Of a stretch of DNA of 64,000 bases, positions 35,878-44,413 are shown one piece after another (within the stretch, counting starts at the first letter, position 1; the number at the start of each line of letters is the position of its first letter). Origin of the DNA: Bacteroidales bacterium (GTDB lineage: Bacteria > Bacteroidota > Bacteroidia > Bacteroidales > UBA932); contig JAFWOY010000040.1 of assembly GCA_017509755.1 (NCBI GenBank), forward strand, positions 62,001-126,000, written 5' to 3'. The notes beneath the pieces were generated by a model, which was not told the origin of the DNA, made no database searches, and worked only from the letters and a program-made list of their open reading frames with translations. The position numbers and the translations under genes are program-made.

Positions 35878-38249
35878 TTGTAGAAGATACTTGTCTGGTC
35901 ATCGTAGTAGAAGGTGGCGATGGTCTGTCCCGTCTTCAACCAGACCTCTTCCAGGTAGAAGTCTCCGGAACAATCAAGCAGGACCAAAGCCGGGTTGTTG
36001 CTCACATCCAGGGTCGTCAAGGGATTATCGGTGATGATCAACTCGGTGAGCCTTGTATTGTGCGAAACGTCCAACGAAAGGAGGCGTCCGGTCACCCGGC
36101 CGTAGTCCGCAGAGGGTTGTTCGATATCATCGTAGTTCCAATACGAGGGATCGTCGGGATCGCCGTAGCCGTCGCAAACCAGGCGGGTCAGATTCGGAAA
36201 ATAGGCGATGCCTTCCAGCGACGTGATGCTGCGGGTAACCACCTCGATTTCCCGGACATCCAAAACTTCGGCAATGGAGATGGAACCGTCACCGTTGGTA
36301 TCGAAGTGATCGGCCATGTACTGGCGGAAAACGGCATCGGATATTGGTACAAGGTCGCACTGCAGTTCGGTCAGCCGGGTATTCCGGCTCACGTCCAGAA
36401 CGGTCATCTGGTTGGACGTACAATACAGCTCCTTAAGCTTTGTATTGCGACTGACATCCAGGTTCGTCAACCGGTTGTCGGAGCAATTCAGCGACGTGAG
36501 GTCCGTATTCCGGCTGATCGTCAATGCCGTCAACTGATTCCAGCGGCAATTCAATTCCTCCAGGGATGTGAGGGCGCTCACGTTCAGGCTGGTCAACCGG
36601 TTGCAGGAACAATCCAGATAACGAAGTTTCGGGTTCTTGGACAGATTCAAGCTGGTCAGTCGTCCAAGGGCGTTGGGTGTACCGTAACAAGCCAGATACC
36701 ACAGATTCGGGAAATACTCGATACCCGCTACGGAAGAGATATTCTCGGTCGAGACGTCAATCCGGTCAATGGCTGGCGCTTCGACAATCGAAATCTCTCC
36801 GTCGCCATTCGAATCGAAGTCCGCGCAGACGCTTTTCTTGAAGTTGGCATCGGGTATCCGGACATTGTCGCAGCGCAGATCGCGGATGCGCTGACTATGG
36901 GAGACGTCGAGGCCCGTCAGCTGGTTGTTGAAGCACCAGAGCGTATCCAGCCGCTCATTCCATAGCGCCAGGTCACTGAGGCGGTTGTCGGGGCAACGCA
37001 GGACCGCCAGGTCCTGGTTCAACGTCACATCGAGTCCCGAAAGGCGGTTTCCTGTGCAAAGTAGGGTCTGCAGATAGGGATTCCCGGAGACATCGAGCAT
37101 CGCGAGCGCATTGTACGAACAGTTGAGATAGACAAGCCGGAAGAGATCGGACACATCCAGGCTGGTCAACCCGTTGTAGCTGACATCCAGCCAGGTGAGA
37201 TCCGTGTTAGCGGACACGTCCACCGCGGTCAGCTCGTTGCCCGGACAGGACAGCGTCTGCAGGTCGGGCAGCGAAGAGACATCCAGGGCATCCAACTGGT
37301 TGTTGTCACAATACAGCGTCGTAATCTTTGGATTGTGGCTCAGGTCCAGGGAGGTAAGTTTTCCCGAACCGGGAGAGGTACCTCGGCAGCCCACCCAAAC
37401 CAGGTCAGGCATCATTTCGATGCCTTCCAGCGAGGAAATGTTGTCGGTGTTGACATCGATGGAAGTAATGGCAGGAACCTCTTTCAGGGAAAGGACCCCA
37501 TCCCGGTTGGTATCGAAATTCTGGGTCAGATAGCGGGAGAATTCCGGATCGGGAATGGTAACCGGAATCTCGTCACTTACCACAATCTGCAGCGGCGTGC
37601 GGCTGTAGCCGAAAACCTGGCCTGAAGTAGATGCATTTTCTGCATACGCGAGGATATAATATGTCCCGGCCTCGAAAGCAGCCAATTCCAAGGAGAAAGA
37701 GCCGTCACTCTCCACCGTGGCCGGAATACGGTGTTTCCGGATGGTCTTGGGGTCCGGAACCTCAGCCCAGCAGAAACCGGCTTCCCGGACAGGCCGGCCG
37801 CCATCGTCGCGGATGGAAGCGGAAAGCCGGCCGTTCGCGTTGGTCACTTCGGTCAGGGTGGCGGCCGAAGTCAGCGGCGCCGTGATCGTAAGCGGCTGGG
37901 AACTTTTGCGATATTGGCCATTCGAGAAATAAGAGCGGACGACATACACGGCCCCCGGACGGATATCCGCCACACAGGTGACATGACCTTCCGCATCTTT
38001 ACCGGGCTGGGCGAACACTTGGTCCGGGCCACCCGCGAAGCTGTTTTCCGCCAGTTCGAAGCCATAATCCATGGACAGTGCATCATCCGGAAAGGTTCCC
38101 GCAATCGTCAGGGAGACACGGGTCAGCGTTTCGCTGTCATAGCGGACCTCCGGCACGGCAGGATCGTTGGACGGTGCCTCCGCATCGCTGAGGCAGGCCA
38201 CGGCCGCGAACAAAGGCACAAGCAAGAGAAAGAATGAAAACCGTTTCAT
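35874..38249 (-). CDS. Cysteine-ladder LRR lipoprotein with EF-hand-like loops (larger paralog)
   Basis: A 791-residue lipoprotein (FAAVAC near residue 19). An N-terminal FN3/Ig-like pair (GFELAENSF, GFCWAEVPD) is followed by three similar modules. Each starts with FDTNRDG/FDSNGDG/FDTNGDG, a D-x-N-x-D-G-x-x-S loop like EF-hands or dockerins, then a run of 21-residue leucine-rich repeats of the form LxCxxNxLxxLDVS. The cysteine at one repeat position recalls the cysteine ladder of internalin J. Probably exposed at the surface and binding a protein or glycan. ATG at 38249 is preferred to GTG at 38255. The paralog at 38252 lies 2 bp upstream. Confidence 0.8.
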   Translation of the reverse strand: MKRFSFFLLLVPLFAAVACLSDAEAPSNDPAVPEVRYDSETLTRVSLTIAGTFPDDALSMDYGFELAENSFAGGPDQVFAQPGKDAEGHVTCVADIRPGAVYVVRSYFSNGQYRKSSQPLTITAPLTSAATLTEVTNANGRLSASIRDDGGRPVREAGFCWAEVPDPKTIRKHRIPATVESDGSFSLELAAFEAGTYYILAYAENASTSGQVFGYSRTPLQIVVSDEIPVTIPDPEFSRYLTQNFDTNRDGVLSLKEVPAITSIDVNTDNISSLEGIEMMPDLVWVGCRGTSPGSGKLTSLDLSHNPKITTLYCDNNQLDALDVSSLPDLQTLSCPGNELTAVDVSANTDLTWLDVSYNGLTSLDVSDLFRLVYLNCSYNALAMLDVSGNPYLQTLLCTGNRLSGLDVTLNQDLAVLRCPDNRLSDLALWNERLDTLWCFNNQLTGLDVSHSQRIRDLRCDNVRIPDANFKKSVCADFDSNGDGEISIVEAPAIDRIDVSTENISSVAGIEYFPNLWYLACYGTPNALGRLTSLNLSKNPKLRYLDCSCNRLTSLNVSALTSLEELNCRWNQLTALTISRNTDLTSLNCSDNRLTNLDVSRNTKLKELYCTSNQMTVLDVSRNTRLTELQCDLVPISDAVFRQYMADHFDTNGDGSISIAEVLDVREIEVVTRSITSLEGIAYFPNLTRLVCDGYGDPDDPSYWNYDDIEQPSADYGRVTGRLLSLDVSHNTRLTELIITDNPLTTLDVSNNPALVLLDCSGDFYLEEVWLKTGQTIATFYYDDQTSIFYK

Positions 38250-38251
38250 GA

Positions 38252-39787
38252 TCACTTGTAATTGAGCGTGGACACGGAACTGTCATATAGGAAATCGCCG
38301 ATGGTCTGCCCGGTTTTCAACCAAATCTTCGCGAGCGAAGGATTTCCATAGCAGTGAAGGACTTCCAAAAGCGGATTGCCGGAGACATCCAGGCTCTCCA
38401 GCCGGCCGGAACCGGATTCCGAACCGCAGCAGCGCAATTCCTTCAGATTTTCAAGAAACTCGATACCGGACAGTGACACGACATGATCCGTGCATACATC
38501 GATACGGGTGATGACGGCGGATTCGACAACCGAGATCTGGTTGTCGCCGTCCTTGTCGAACTGTTCGACGAGGTAGCGGCGCAAATTGGCATCGGGAAAA
38601 GGAACCGGGGCCTCGGGCGCCAACGCATACGACGCGGTACGCTCCAACTTGAATCCGGTGTGTGCCTGGCGGGTAAACGCAGGGGCCACATAGATCGTAG
38701 CCAGTTGCGTACACCGCAGCGCTGTGAGCGTCATCAAGTCAGGACAGCGGGAAATATCCAGTTCGCTGAGGGGATTGCCGTCGATCGCCACTTGCGTCAG
38801 GCGTGGATTGCCCGACAAGTCGAGCGATGCAATCCGGTTGTTGCCACAGCGCAAAATGGTCAGGGCACCATTCCTGCTCAAGTCCAGCGCTTCGAGCTGG
38901 CCCGATCCGGACGAAGAGCCCGTACAGGTAAGGGAACTCAACTTGGGCATCATCCCGATCCCTTTCAAGGAGTGAATCTGGTCGGTGGATACCTGGATAG
39001 TGGTAATGACAGAAATTTCCCGGTAAGACAGCACGCCATCCCGGTCCCGGTCGAATTTGGACACAAGATAACCGGCAAAAGCAGGATCCTCGATGGGGAC
39101 AGGAATGTCATCCGTCAGCTCAAGCCGGAACGGGTTGTCGCTGTATCCATACGCCTCCGCCGCATCATCGGAATTCTCCGCATAGGCCACGATATAGTAG
39201 GTCTTTCCCATCTCCAGTTCCATCACATTCAGGGAGAAAGAGCCGGAAGCATCCCGCGTCGCCGCAATCCTGTTCCGCCGGATTACGCTCGGATAGGGAT
39301 TTTCTCCCCAGCAAAAACCCACTTCATGGACAGGCAGCCCGCCGTCATCGAGTACACGAGCCTGCAGCAACCCGTCAGCAAAAGTCACCTCCGACACGGT
39401 TGCGAGCGCCGTAGCGGGGGCCTTCAGGGTAATCTCGGGTGAATACTTTTTCAGCGCGCCATTCGAAACATAAGCACGCAGTACATAAAAAGCACCGGGC
39501 TTCAGGGACACGGAAAGCGAGAAGCTGTTGTCTGCGTCTTTCGGAGGATTGGCGAAAACAGCGAAGTCGCCGCCGGAGAAGCTGGTCTCCGCCAGTTCAA
39601 AGCCGTACTCGGCCACGGGCGTCGCATCTTTCAACGATCCCGTCAGGGTCACGGATGTCCGGGTCAGACTCTCCGCGTCATAGCCGACAGTCGGCGCTTG
39701 CGGCTCATTGTCAAGCGCAACAGGATCTTGCATGCAGGCTGCAGGCAGAAGACCGGCCAAAAGGATCAGAAGAATCCGTGTTTTCAT
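38252..39787 (-). CDS. Cysteine-ladder LRR lipoprotein with EF-hand-like loops (smaller paralog)
   Basis: A 511-residue paralog of the next gene with the same order: lipobox LLPAAC, FN3/Ig-like N-terminal domains (YGFELAETSFSGG, GFCWGENPYPS), then two modules opened by FDRDRDGVLS and FDKDGDNQIS and fewer leucine-rich repeats (LEALDLSRNGALTILRC). Both end in the same tail (VWLKTGQTI or IWLKTGQTI, then a short acidic/Tyr strand and a final YK), so they arose by duplication and repeat expansion. Two bp separate each neighbour. Surface recognition or adhesion is a guess from fold. Confidence 0.8.
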   Translation of the reverse strand: MKTRILLILLAGLLPAACMQDPVALDNEPQAPTVGYDAESLTRTSVTLTGSLKDATPVAEYGFELAETSFSGGDFAVFANPPKDADNSFSLSVSLKPGAFYVLRAYVSNGALKKYSPEITLKAPATALATVSEVTFADGLLQARVLDDGGLPVHEVGFCWGENPYPSVIRRNRIAATRDASGSFSLNVMELEMGKTYYIVAYAENSDDAAEAYGYSDNPFRLELTDDIPVPIEDPAFAGYLVSKFDRDRDGVLSYREISVITTIQVSTDQIHSLKGIGMMPKLSSLTCTGSSSGSGQLEALDLSRNGALTILRCGNNRIASLDLSGNPRLTQVAIDGNPLSELDISRCPDLMTLTALRCTQLATIYVAPAFTRQAHTGFKLERTASYALAPEAPVPFPDANLRRYLVEQFDKDGDNQISVVESAVITRIDVCTDHVVSLSGIEFLENLKELRCCGSESGSGRLESLDVSGNPLLEVLHCYGNPSLAKIWLKTGQTIGDFLYDSSVSTLNYK

Positions 39788-39789
39788 CG

Positions 39790-40659
39790 CTAAAACATCA
39801 AGCCGATGCCGGCATTGGCTTCATAATACTTGAACTGGTTGGTCTGGACGCCTGCGGAGAAGGCGACGATACCCGCACGGACGATCAAGCCGAGTTCGGC
39901 CTCATAGCCTGCGAACGACTGGGGTTCAACCCGCGCATAGTCATACTGGCCGTTGTCCACATACATTTCCCAAGCCAGCGTCCGGGTCCCATAACCGCCC
40001 CCGACATACAAGTAGAAGGCATCGCTGAGTTTGCGGAGGTAGCCCCCGGTCAGGGCCAGGCGGCTCTTCTTCGCATTCCCGGTGAACCAGGCCTGGACGC
40101 CGTCCACCTTTCCAGCGTCATCACAGGAAAGCGTCGGATCCAAGCCGAAATTGAAATCGCTCTTGGCGTGGATATAACCGCCGTTCCGCTTGCCGATGCC
40201 AAGCATCAACCCATAGGAATAGTGCGACTGGTTGTAGCTGAACGAAGGCATGATCAGGGCACGGAGCGGATTCGTGTGCAGGACGCCCAGGTTGAGCGTA
40301 TAGCCATAGGCTGAAAGAAGCGGCTTGTCGGTGGGGAAATCGAAATGGAGCGGATCGTGCCCCTCCGCCGCGACCTCAACCCATTCGGAGCCGGCGGGAA
40401 TATAAAGGATCCATTCCCCCGGACCGGGGTGAAGCTGCCCGAGGATATTCCCCTTGAAAGAGAGGGAATCCACCGAGGCCAGGAAAACGCTGACCATGGC
40501 AGCGGGCTGGTTGTTCCTGTCATAGACAGGGTCCGTCTTGGCGCGCAGCTCCAGGATATCAGGATCGAAACTCCGGGAATAGATGCGTTTGTCCTGGGCC
40601 GCCAACCGGCACGGACAGAGCATGAGCACGAGGAAAAGGGCTGGCAGGAATCGTTTCAT
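39790..40659 (-). CDS. Secreted PEGA-like/outer-membrane barrel-like protein
   Basis: A 289-residue protein with a signal peptide ending near residue 21 (CRLAAQ). The first half has a beta-sandwich feel with IYIPAGSEWVEVAAEGHDP, resembling PEGA-type domains. The second half alternates polar and aromatic strands (YGLMLGIGKRNGGYIHAKSD, SRLALTGGYLRKL, FYLYVGGGYGTRT) and ends in Phe, like a small outer-membrane barrel. It overlaps the upstream gene by 4 bp. Family assignment is tentative. Confidence 0.65.
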   Translation of the reverse strand: MKRFLPALFLVLMLCPCRLAAQDKRIYSRSFDPDILELRAKTDPVYDRNNQPAAMVSVFLASVDSLSFKGNILGQLHPGPGEWILYIPAGSEWVEVAAEGHDPLHFDFPTDKPLLSAYGYTLNLGVLHTNPLRALIMPSFSYNQSHYSYGLMLGIGKRNGGYIHAKSDFNFGLDPTLSCDDAGKVDGVQAWFTGNAKKSRLALTGGYLRKLSDAFYLYVGGGYGTRTLAWEMYVDNGQYDYARVEPQSFAGYEAELGLIVRAGIVAFSAGVQTNQFKYYEANAGIGLMF

Positions 40660-41648
40660 TTTGTGATCTTGAAGCTGTTGATGTTGATAATCTGGTCTTC
40701 CGCAATGGTCTGTGTCCTGGCTTCATCCAGCCAATACGGCTGCCAGGTGCGGACATGGATCTGCGGCCGGTTCTCATCCCGGAAATCCCACAGCATGAAC
40801 AGATAGCCGTCGTCTTCATAGATGGCGCCGCTTTTGTACATCGACTTATACCCTTGCCGGACCTTCACGCCGTAATAGCCTTCGATCGTAGGATGTTTGA
40901 CCAGTTCAACGACCCCGAAGGTGACTTCGATATACTTCGTATTGGGGAATACGTGATTGCGGAGCTTGTCGAGATACTCTTTCTTCGAATACTTGGAATA
41001 GACGATGCCGGGCCGGACCTGGACGCTGCCATCGCCTTTCTTGCGCTGGACAACCTTGCCGGTGATGATCAGGGCGTCGTCGCTGAACACCATATCCAGG
41101 AAATCGATGTCCTTCTTGTCATAGGCCGTCCGGAAATCTTCCACATAATTGAGAATGATCTCGCGCTGCCGGAGATCGGTCACCTGGGAGCCGTCCGCCA
41201 TGATGCGGCGATACAGGTGGGCTTCCAGGGCGCGGTTGATACGGGTGATCTGCCCCGTGCGATCGAGATCGATGACCATCTCGCGGTACACGGGCTCCCC
41301 TTTCTCATTGAGGGATTCCAAGGGAATGTTCCGGATCTGGTAGTTCCCGTCATACGTTCCGAGGACGGGTTCGACAAGATCGGTTTCATCACAATGGAAC
41401 GGACTGTTCCGCCACAACATGCGTACGGAGGCGGCAGCGCCGTCTGCGATGGGGATTCCGGAAAAGCTGGGATCGGCCTTGGCATCAAAAGCCCGGTTGA
41501 ACTCCGTAAGCAGCGCGGAAACGGTCGATTCGACCTTCCGCCTGAAGGCAGGATCATTCACGCCCGAACTGACGGAGAAAGTGACTTCCTGGGCATCGAC
41601 AGCGAACCATGCAAAGAGGGCGATCAAAAGGAGGGCGTGTTTTTTCAT
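40656..41648 (-). CDS. Secreted protein with NTF2-like C-terminal region, unknown function
   Basis: A 330-residue protein with a clear signal peptide (MKKHALLLIALFAWFAVDA). The middle, from about residue 160, reads like an NTF2/SnoaL-like fold (REIILNYVEDFRTAYDKKD, then FLDMVFSDDALIITGKV) with long strands to the end (DDGYLFMLWDFRDENRPQIH). It overlaps both neighbours by 4 bp. I do not know a named family; it appears to belong to the TIR/LRR gene set. Confidence 0.62.
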   Translation of the reverse strand: MKKHALLLIALFAWFAVDAQEVTFSVSSGVNDPAFRRKVESTVSALLTEFNRAFDAKADPSFSGIPIADGAAASVRMLWRNSPFHCDETDLVEPVLGTYDGNYQIRNIPLESLNEKGEPVYREMVIDLDRTGQITRINRALEAHLYRRIMADGSQVTDLRQREIILNYVEDFRTAYDKKDIDFLDMVFSDDALIITGKVVQRKKGDGSVQVRPGIVYSKYSKKEYLDKLRNHVFPNTKYIEVTFGVVELVKHPTIEGYYGVKVRQGYKSMYKSGAIYEDDGYLFMLWDFRDENRPQIHVRTWQPYWLDEARTQTIAEDQIININSFKITK

Positions 41649-42346
41649 CGTTGTAAACCTTGGTTTTGTCCTTCAATGTAAATCCATAGAATCGGGAGGC
41701 GCTTGTACTTCATCGAACTGGTAAGGGCGCCCGTCCGTGCATTGTGACGCCGACCGGCCCCGTCCCGCGGCGTCATCATTTCCAGAATCCGGCCTGATTT
41801 CCTATCGATGTAGGCCAGGAAGCCTTCGTCCACATAGGCTTGTTTCGTGTCGGGGGCCACGGAACCGTAATGGACGTATGCCCCGGCCTCGCACGCATCT
41901 ATCAGCGGTGCGATACCATCCGGGTTGTCGAGGCGTGCGAGCTTGTCGATGAAATCGGCGAGGATGTCTTTGCCGGTCTCTTCGAAAAGGGCCACCTGCT
42001 GCCGGTCCTGTTCGGTCAGCCCGGTTTTATCGAGGTAGGCCATCACCCGGAACTGGCCGGGCCGTTTGGAATAAGTGATGTACTGGATGGCTCCCTCCGG
42101 GACGCTTTCCAAATCCTTGACGAACGAGAGCGGCCTTCCGCTGAGGAAAAGCTTGAGCTGGTCCGAGAGGGCAAGAATGGCCTCGTTCCGGGCTTCGGCT
42201 TCGGTCGCCATATTGCCGATTCCGTACAGGAAGGTCGCCGTATCCCGTTTGACGGCATTCATCCGGGCCAGCGGGTCCGTCTGCGCCTGGGCAGTAGCAG
42301 TAGCGGCCAGCAGAAGAAGAAAAAAGAACACGGATCTTCGTTTCAT
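41645..42346 (-). CDS. Secreted LPP20-like protein, unknown function
   Basis: A 233-residue protein with a signal peptide (FFFLLLLAATATAQAQ). Near the mature N-terminus YGIGNMATEAEARNEAILAL matches the LPP20-type pattern (G-x-G, then A-x-A-x-x-x-A-x-x-A helix) seen in many secreted bacterial proteins. The rest is helical, followed by a strand-rich tail. It overlaps the genes on both sides by 4 bp. Role unknown. Confidence 0.65.
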   Translation of the reverse strand: MKRRSVFFFLLLLAATATAQAQTDPLARMNAVKRDTATFLYGIGNMATEAEARNEAILALSDQLKLFLSGRPLSFVKDLESVPEGAIQYITYSKRPGQFRVMAYLDKTGLTEQDRQQVALFEETGKDILADFIDKLARLDNPDGIAPLIDACEAGAYVHYGSVAPDTKQAYVDEGFLAYIDRKSGRILEMMTPRDGAGRRHNARTGALTSSMKYKRLPILWIYIEGQNQGLQR

Positions 42347-43422
42347 CGGTGCGGGTGGTTGAACGGTGTATAAAGATAGGCTTTCGCTTGCAGCACGCCG
42401 CTCCGTCTGTCGAGGAGGGCCGTATCAAGGGTAAAGCGGAACGTATGGCAATAGCCCAGTTGCCCGTTGACCAGAAAAAGGGTCGCGACAACTGTGCTGC
42501 CTTTGAGGGACTCCATGCCCGCATACGGCGTGCAGCCGTCTTCGAGGCATTGGTCGAGCAGTCGGGTCAGCGGTATCACCACTTCCCGTTGTTTGTAACC
42601 GTATTGATGAAAAGTAGCTTTGACGGAATAGTCCCGGTCGCGCACGTAACCCGTCAGCAGGGTCAGGACCGATTCGGCAGGATGCGCCGACTCGCAAAGC
42701 GGCTGATAGGCGGATCCGGCTTTCGTGAACCAGGCCGTATGCTGGGCCGGCTCGATCTGCCAGAAACCATTCTCCGAAACATACAGGTTGCGGTCGACCC
42801 GCTTAAGGTTGCCGGGAACCGGTCTTTCCCGCGGCGGGCGGGCGGCACAGACGTCGCGCAGGAACGCATTCTCCAGTTCGTCTTTGTCTTTGCCCGTGAG
42901 CACTTTCAGTTTCGTCGGGAATGAAAGGCTGCAGACAGGAAGGTCCGCCTCATAGAAAAGATCCATCCGGGCACCGGATCCTTCTGCATACGAGCAGGAG
43001 AAAGACAAGCCTTCCCTGCCCTTCTCCACGACTTCTTCCCAATTGCCGGACAGAGACACGCCGGCTGGCTTGAAGCCGTAACCCGGATCCGGCGTGCAGC
43101 GGTCCAACAAGGTCTCCAGGAAATACCGTTCCACGAAATCGCACGCCAGCCGGTTTCCTTCCTTCAGGTCATGGCCGAAGATATCCAGACCGATATGGTC
43201 GACGAAGCCGTTCCGGTATTCGATGATGACAGGATACGGCTTGCCCTGGCAGAAATACACGAAACGGTCGCTATCCCGCCCCTGACCCGCATCCGCAGGT
43301 GCCGACCAGCCGATGGCAACGGCAATCCGTGCCATCCTGTCCGCAGCGAAGGGAGCCTGCCGGGCCAAACCGGGCAGGGAGAAGCCAAGCAACAGCATCC
43401 ATATCGTCAGGGTTTTACGCAT
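42343..43422 (-). CDS. Secreted protein of unknown function
   Basis: A 359-residue protein with a signal peptide (MRKTLTIWMLLLGFSLPGLA). The start at 43422 is chosen because it begins the signal peptide and overlaps the TIR gene's end by 16 bp. The mature protein is mixed alpha/beta with several cysteines and ends with a strand-rich region (GQLGYCHTFRFTLDTALLD). No family recognised. It is the first secreted member of the set that follows the TIR gene. Confidence 0.66.
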   Translation of the reverse strand: MRKTLTIWMLLLGFSLPGLARQAPFAADRMARIAVAIGWSAPADAGQGRDSDRFVYFCQGKPYPVIIEYRNGFVDHIGLDIFGHDLKEGNRLACDFVERYFLETLLDRCTPDPGYGFKPAGVSLSGNWEEVVEKGREGLSFSCSYAEGSGARMDLFYEADLPVCSLSFPTKLKVLTGKDKDELENAFLRDVCAARPPRERPVPGNLKRVDRNLYVSENGFWQIEPAQHTAWFTKAGSAYQPLCESAHPAESVLTLLTGYVRDRDYSVKATFHQYGYKQREVVIPLTRLLDQCLEDGCTPYAGMESLKGSTVVATLFLVNGQLGYCHTFRFTLDTALLDRRSGVLQAKAYLYTPFNHPHR

Positions 43423-44402
43423 TTCTTGAAAACATGGTCCGCTTGAACATCCGGATAGTCTCCCAGTTCGATGAATTCTTTCTTGACACCATTGGCTCCA
43501 TACCATTCCCCGAAATTGAGATGGCCATTCGTCCAGGTGCCTTCAATGTAATCGCCCTTTTCGGCGAAGCGCTGCTTCTCGTCGTGCATGTCGATGCGCC
43601 GCCGCTGCTTGAACGTATAAACACCGTAACCGTCGGGATAGCCGTTCTTGATTGTACCCGTAAACGTGTCGGCATTCGTGTCCACGGCCGGCGTCGGCGT
43701 CTGCTGCTTTTGGTCCTTATGCTGCTGATCCTTGTTTTGTTTCTGGCCCGAATCCTTCGTTTGCTCGTCCGGATCGGGTTTCGTCTTCCCATCGGGAATG
43801 AGGGTGGAATCTCTGGGGGCAAGGAGCGAATCGACCGTTTCGGCCACATCGGGCGATACGGGGGGCGTCGGCCGATTCCGGAGCATCAGGAACAAACCGA
43901 GACCGGCGAACAGGAGCACGGCGCAAACAAGGGGAATGAGGAAGCGATTGCGCTTCGGGGGCGTTTCCGGCTTGCCGGTAGCCGGTGCGGCCGGCGGCGT
44001 CACGGTTTCGGGATGATGGGGCGCCAGGGCATGCCGGATTAGGGCGAAATCCTTGGAGATATCGCCATAGGAAACGATCTTCTGCCGGGAGGAAAGGTAA
44101 TATTCGAGGTCATCATCATACGGGCTGTTGTCGATGCAATAAGGCAGGATCGACTTGGCGTTGTTGATGGCCAGGTTGATCTCGTTCTTCACATGCACGG
44201 ACTTGCTGGAATCTTTGGAATAGACGAGCAGGACATCGTCGGCCGCCTTGATGGCCCGCGTGATCTCGCCGGCATAATTGGACGCCGAGGGGATATCGCG
44301 CGGAGCGATCCAACAAGGGACCCCCGTCTGCTCAAGATACGCGCAAAGCTCGTTGGCCAGCTTCTGGTTCTTGACCGAGTAACTGATGAAAACCTTTCCC
44401 AT
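43407..44402 (-). CDS. TIR-domain protein with transmembrane helix and MORN-like repeats
   Basis: A 331-residue protein. Residues 1-130 are a TIR domain: KVFISYSVKNQKLANELC, CWIAPRDIPSASNYAG, and a Glu74 in VHVKNEINLA at the position of the catalytic glutamate of TIR NADases. A transmembrane helix follows at about 153-175, then a Gln/Lys/Pro/Asp-rich linker, then MORN-type strands (FTGTIKNGYPDGYGVYTF, GTWTNGHLNFGEWY). So the TIR part would be cytoplasmic and the MORN part periplasmic. The gene lies 11 bp after the DPP4-like gene and overlaps the next secreted protein gene. It may act as a sensor passing an envelope signal to a nucleotide-consuming domain; this is inference. Confidence 0.85.
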   Translation of the reverse strand: MGKVFISYSVKNQKLANELCAYLEQTGVPCWIAPRDIPSASNYAGEITRAIKAADDVLLVYSKDSSKSVHVKNEINLAINNAKSILPYCIDNSPYDDDLEYYLSSRQKIVSYGDISKDFALIRHALAPHHPETVTPPAAPATGKPETPPKRNRFLIPLVCAVLLFAGLGLFLMLRNRPTPPVSPDVAETVDSLLAPRDSTLIPDGKTKPDPDEQTKDSGQKQNKDQQHKDQKQQTPTPAVDTNADTFTGTIKNGYPDGYGVYTFKQRRRIDMHDEKQRFAEKGDYIEGTWTNGHLNFGEWYGANGVKKEFIELGDYPDVQADHVFKKCVKP

Positions 44403-44413
44403 GGCCCAGGCCC

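Noticed and set aside
43407..44402. Thoeris or CBASS-type defence system
   Set aside because: No ThsA-like SIR2/SLOG partner, no cyclase gene; the TIR protein here is membrane-spanning with MORN repeats and different neighbours.
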